From DATBFX01 sp036558305 (GTDB lineage: Bacteria; Chloroflexota; Chloroflexia; Thermomicrobiales; UBA6265): a stretch of 5,933 nt of DNA. Every line of letters starts with the position of its first letter. Within the stretch, counting starts at the first letter, position 1. Of this stretch, positions 5,387-5,933 are shown piece after piece. The translations under genes and the position numbers were made by a program. The stretch spans positions 1 to 5,933 of the forward strand of contig DATBFX010000169.1 of the NCBI GenBank assembly GCA_036558305.1, written 5' to 3'. Under the pieces are notes generated by a model that was not told where the DNA came from, made no database searches, and saw only the letters and a program-made list of their open reading frames with translations.

Positions 5387-5391
5387 CCCCC
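5387..5391 (+). other. Second transposase frameshift site (C5 run)
   Basis: The middle frame reads TGC-CCC-CTG-GGC. Dropping one C gives TGC-CCC-TGG-GCG-ACG, which joins the expected W-A-x-x-x-G-x-P-L-R-L segment of the family. No +1 recoding signal is evident, so an extra base is the simplest reading. Confidence 0.65.
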
Positions 5392-5898
5392 TGGGCGACG
5401 GCGACCGGGCAGCCGTTGCGGCTGGCGGAACTGACGATCGCCAAGCACGAACCGAAAGCCGTGGCCTGTTACGGGCTGCTGGTGCGCTGGTGGGAGCAGC
5501 CAGTAGCGGACGACGACCCGGCCGAGGCGCTCTGGTTGCGCTTCGTCGCGGGGCGTCCCATCAGCGGCGTGACGACCCAGTACCTGGCCTGGTGTTGCAC
5601 CCGGTTGGCGGCGGCAGGCAAGACCGCGCTGCTGCTGATCTGGGACAACGCCTCTTGGCACGTCAGCCGGGCGGTGCGGTCCTGGATCGCCGACCACAAC
5701 CGGGCGGTCAAGGCGACCGGCGCGGGCGTGCGAATCGTCGCCTGCCCGCTGCCGATCAAGAGCCCGTGGCTCAACCCGATCGAGCCGAAGTGGACGCACG
5801 GCAAGAAGCGCGTCGTCGAACCGGCGCGGCTGCTCACGATGGAGGAACTCGAATGCCGCGTCTACGACGCCTTGGGCGCCGCTCATGCCGACCACCTC

Positions 5899-5930
5899 AC
5901 CATGCCCAGGCATGCCGCCTGATCTTGCAC
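5899..5930 (-). repeat. IS630 right terminal inverted repeat
   Basis: It mirrors the left end (25 of 32 positions). It includes the transposase stop codon (5920-5922) and an internal perfect 6-bp dyad, CATGCC-CA-GGCATG at 5901-5914, which has no full counterpart in the left end. Confidence 0.92.
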
Positions 5931-5933
5931 TAG

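Larger units (their letters stand above)
4774..5922 (+). pseudogene. IS630-family DDE transposase, split by two frameshifts
   Basis: The N-terminal part (ATG at 4774, or ATG at 4789 giving MVRPLTDAER) has a helix-turn-helix at about residues 42-66 (RGEHTPAIAAALGCSDQTVR) and runs to ITSPDPAYDRKK before stopping at 5290-5292. Sequence continuity then moves to the -1 frame (KKSRRDRLIRLATTHPDWAL, GFADEVWWSRVAPP) from the A7 run at 5268-5274. It returns by +1 at the C5 run (5387-5391) to WATATGQPLRLAELT and onward to the TGA at 5920-5922. The DDE residues are Asp in FADEVWW (codon at 5337), Asp in LLIWDNASWH (5644) and Glu in SPWLNPIEPKW (5782). All three are present, but the first is reachable only through the middle frame. 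Restored length is 382 residues, normal for the family. The stop lies within the right terminal repeat. It could be a decayed copy, a partly recoded gene, or an intact gene with sequencing errors. Confidence 0.88.
4728..5930 (+). mobile_element. IS630-family insertion sequence, complete, 1203 bp
   Basis: The element begins GTGCAAGAGCAG at 4728 and ends CTGATCTTGCAC at 5930, bounded on both sides by TA (4726-4727 and 5931-5932), the target duplication expected of the IS630/Tc1-mariner group. Its terminal repeats are imperfectly paired over 32 bases. It carries one transposase region in the forward direction that fills nearly all of it. It sits immediately at the end of the putative immunity gene. 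The element is structurally whole, but the transposase frame is broken in two places, so autonomous activity is doubtful unless recoding occurs. Confidence 0.95.

Noticed and set aside
4861..5913. Minus-strand open frame of 350 codons opposite the transposase
   Set aside because: Antisense shadow of an IS630 transposase with recognisable DDE motifs; its own product is low-complexity and Arg-rich.
4755..5933. Single plus-strand open frame of 392 codons covering the IS
   Set aside because: Only its middle part (about 5274-5390) carries transposase sequence; the rest is out-of-frame Pro/Arg-rich translation.

Overview
The window is GC-rich bacterial DNA with ordinary bacterial gene structure: Shine-Dalgarno sites, overlapping start and stop codons, and very short gaps between genes. 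The protein types (Uma2 nuclease, a compact nitroreductase, a fumarylacetoacetase-fold hydrolase, an IS630-type transposase) and promoter-like GGTAnnAT elements would fit a Chloroflexota/Thermomicrobia-like organism. This is an inference from style, because no marker gene is present.

Layout, left to right. (1) 1-147 (+): C-terminal tail of an ABC transporter ATP-binding subunit, probably of the iron/heme/cobalamin class. (2) 205-937 (+): two small overlapping genes, an unrecognised 115-residue protein and a 130-residue protein whose C-terminus resembles a retropepsin-like fold but lacks the catalytic D-T/S-G motif. (3) 941-3842 (-): a run of minus-strand genes. In transcription order these are a nitroreductase-family protein, a Uma2-family nuclease, a fumarylacetoacetate hydrolase-family protein whose 5' end is split by a frameshift at a G-run, and an unrecognised 188-residue protein. 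Uma2 and the hydrolase are only 3 nt apart. (4) 4050-4728 (+): a compact two-gene cassette that looks like an orphan polymorphic-toxin C-terminal domain followed by its likely immunity protein, with an 8-nt overlap. (5) 4728-5930 (+): a complete IS630-family insertion sequence with 32-bp imperfect terminal inverted repeats and a TA target duplication.

The most notable points are these. The IS630 copy landed inside the TAG stop codon of the putative immunity gene, and because its first base is G the stop codon was regenerated. Its transposase is split by a classic A_AAA_AAA slippery run (-1) and then by a C5 run needing a compensating +1. The hydrolase has a third homopolymer-associated frameshift. 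Three single-base homopolymer breaks in under 6 kb could be real decay, recoding, or residual sequencing error. The window also stops one base after the IS target duplication, which is typical of a contig broken at a repeat.

I see no tRNA, rRNA, CRISPR array or convincing rho-independent terminator, and no gene-free stretch longer than 300 bases. The longest gaps are about 225 bp (3111-3335) and 207 bp (3843-4049), and both carry promoter-like elements.
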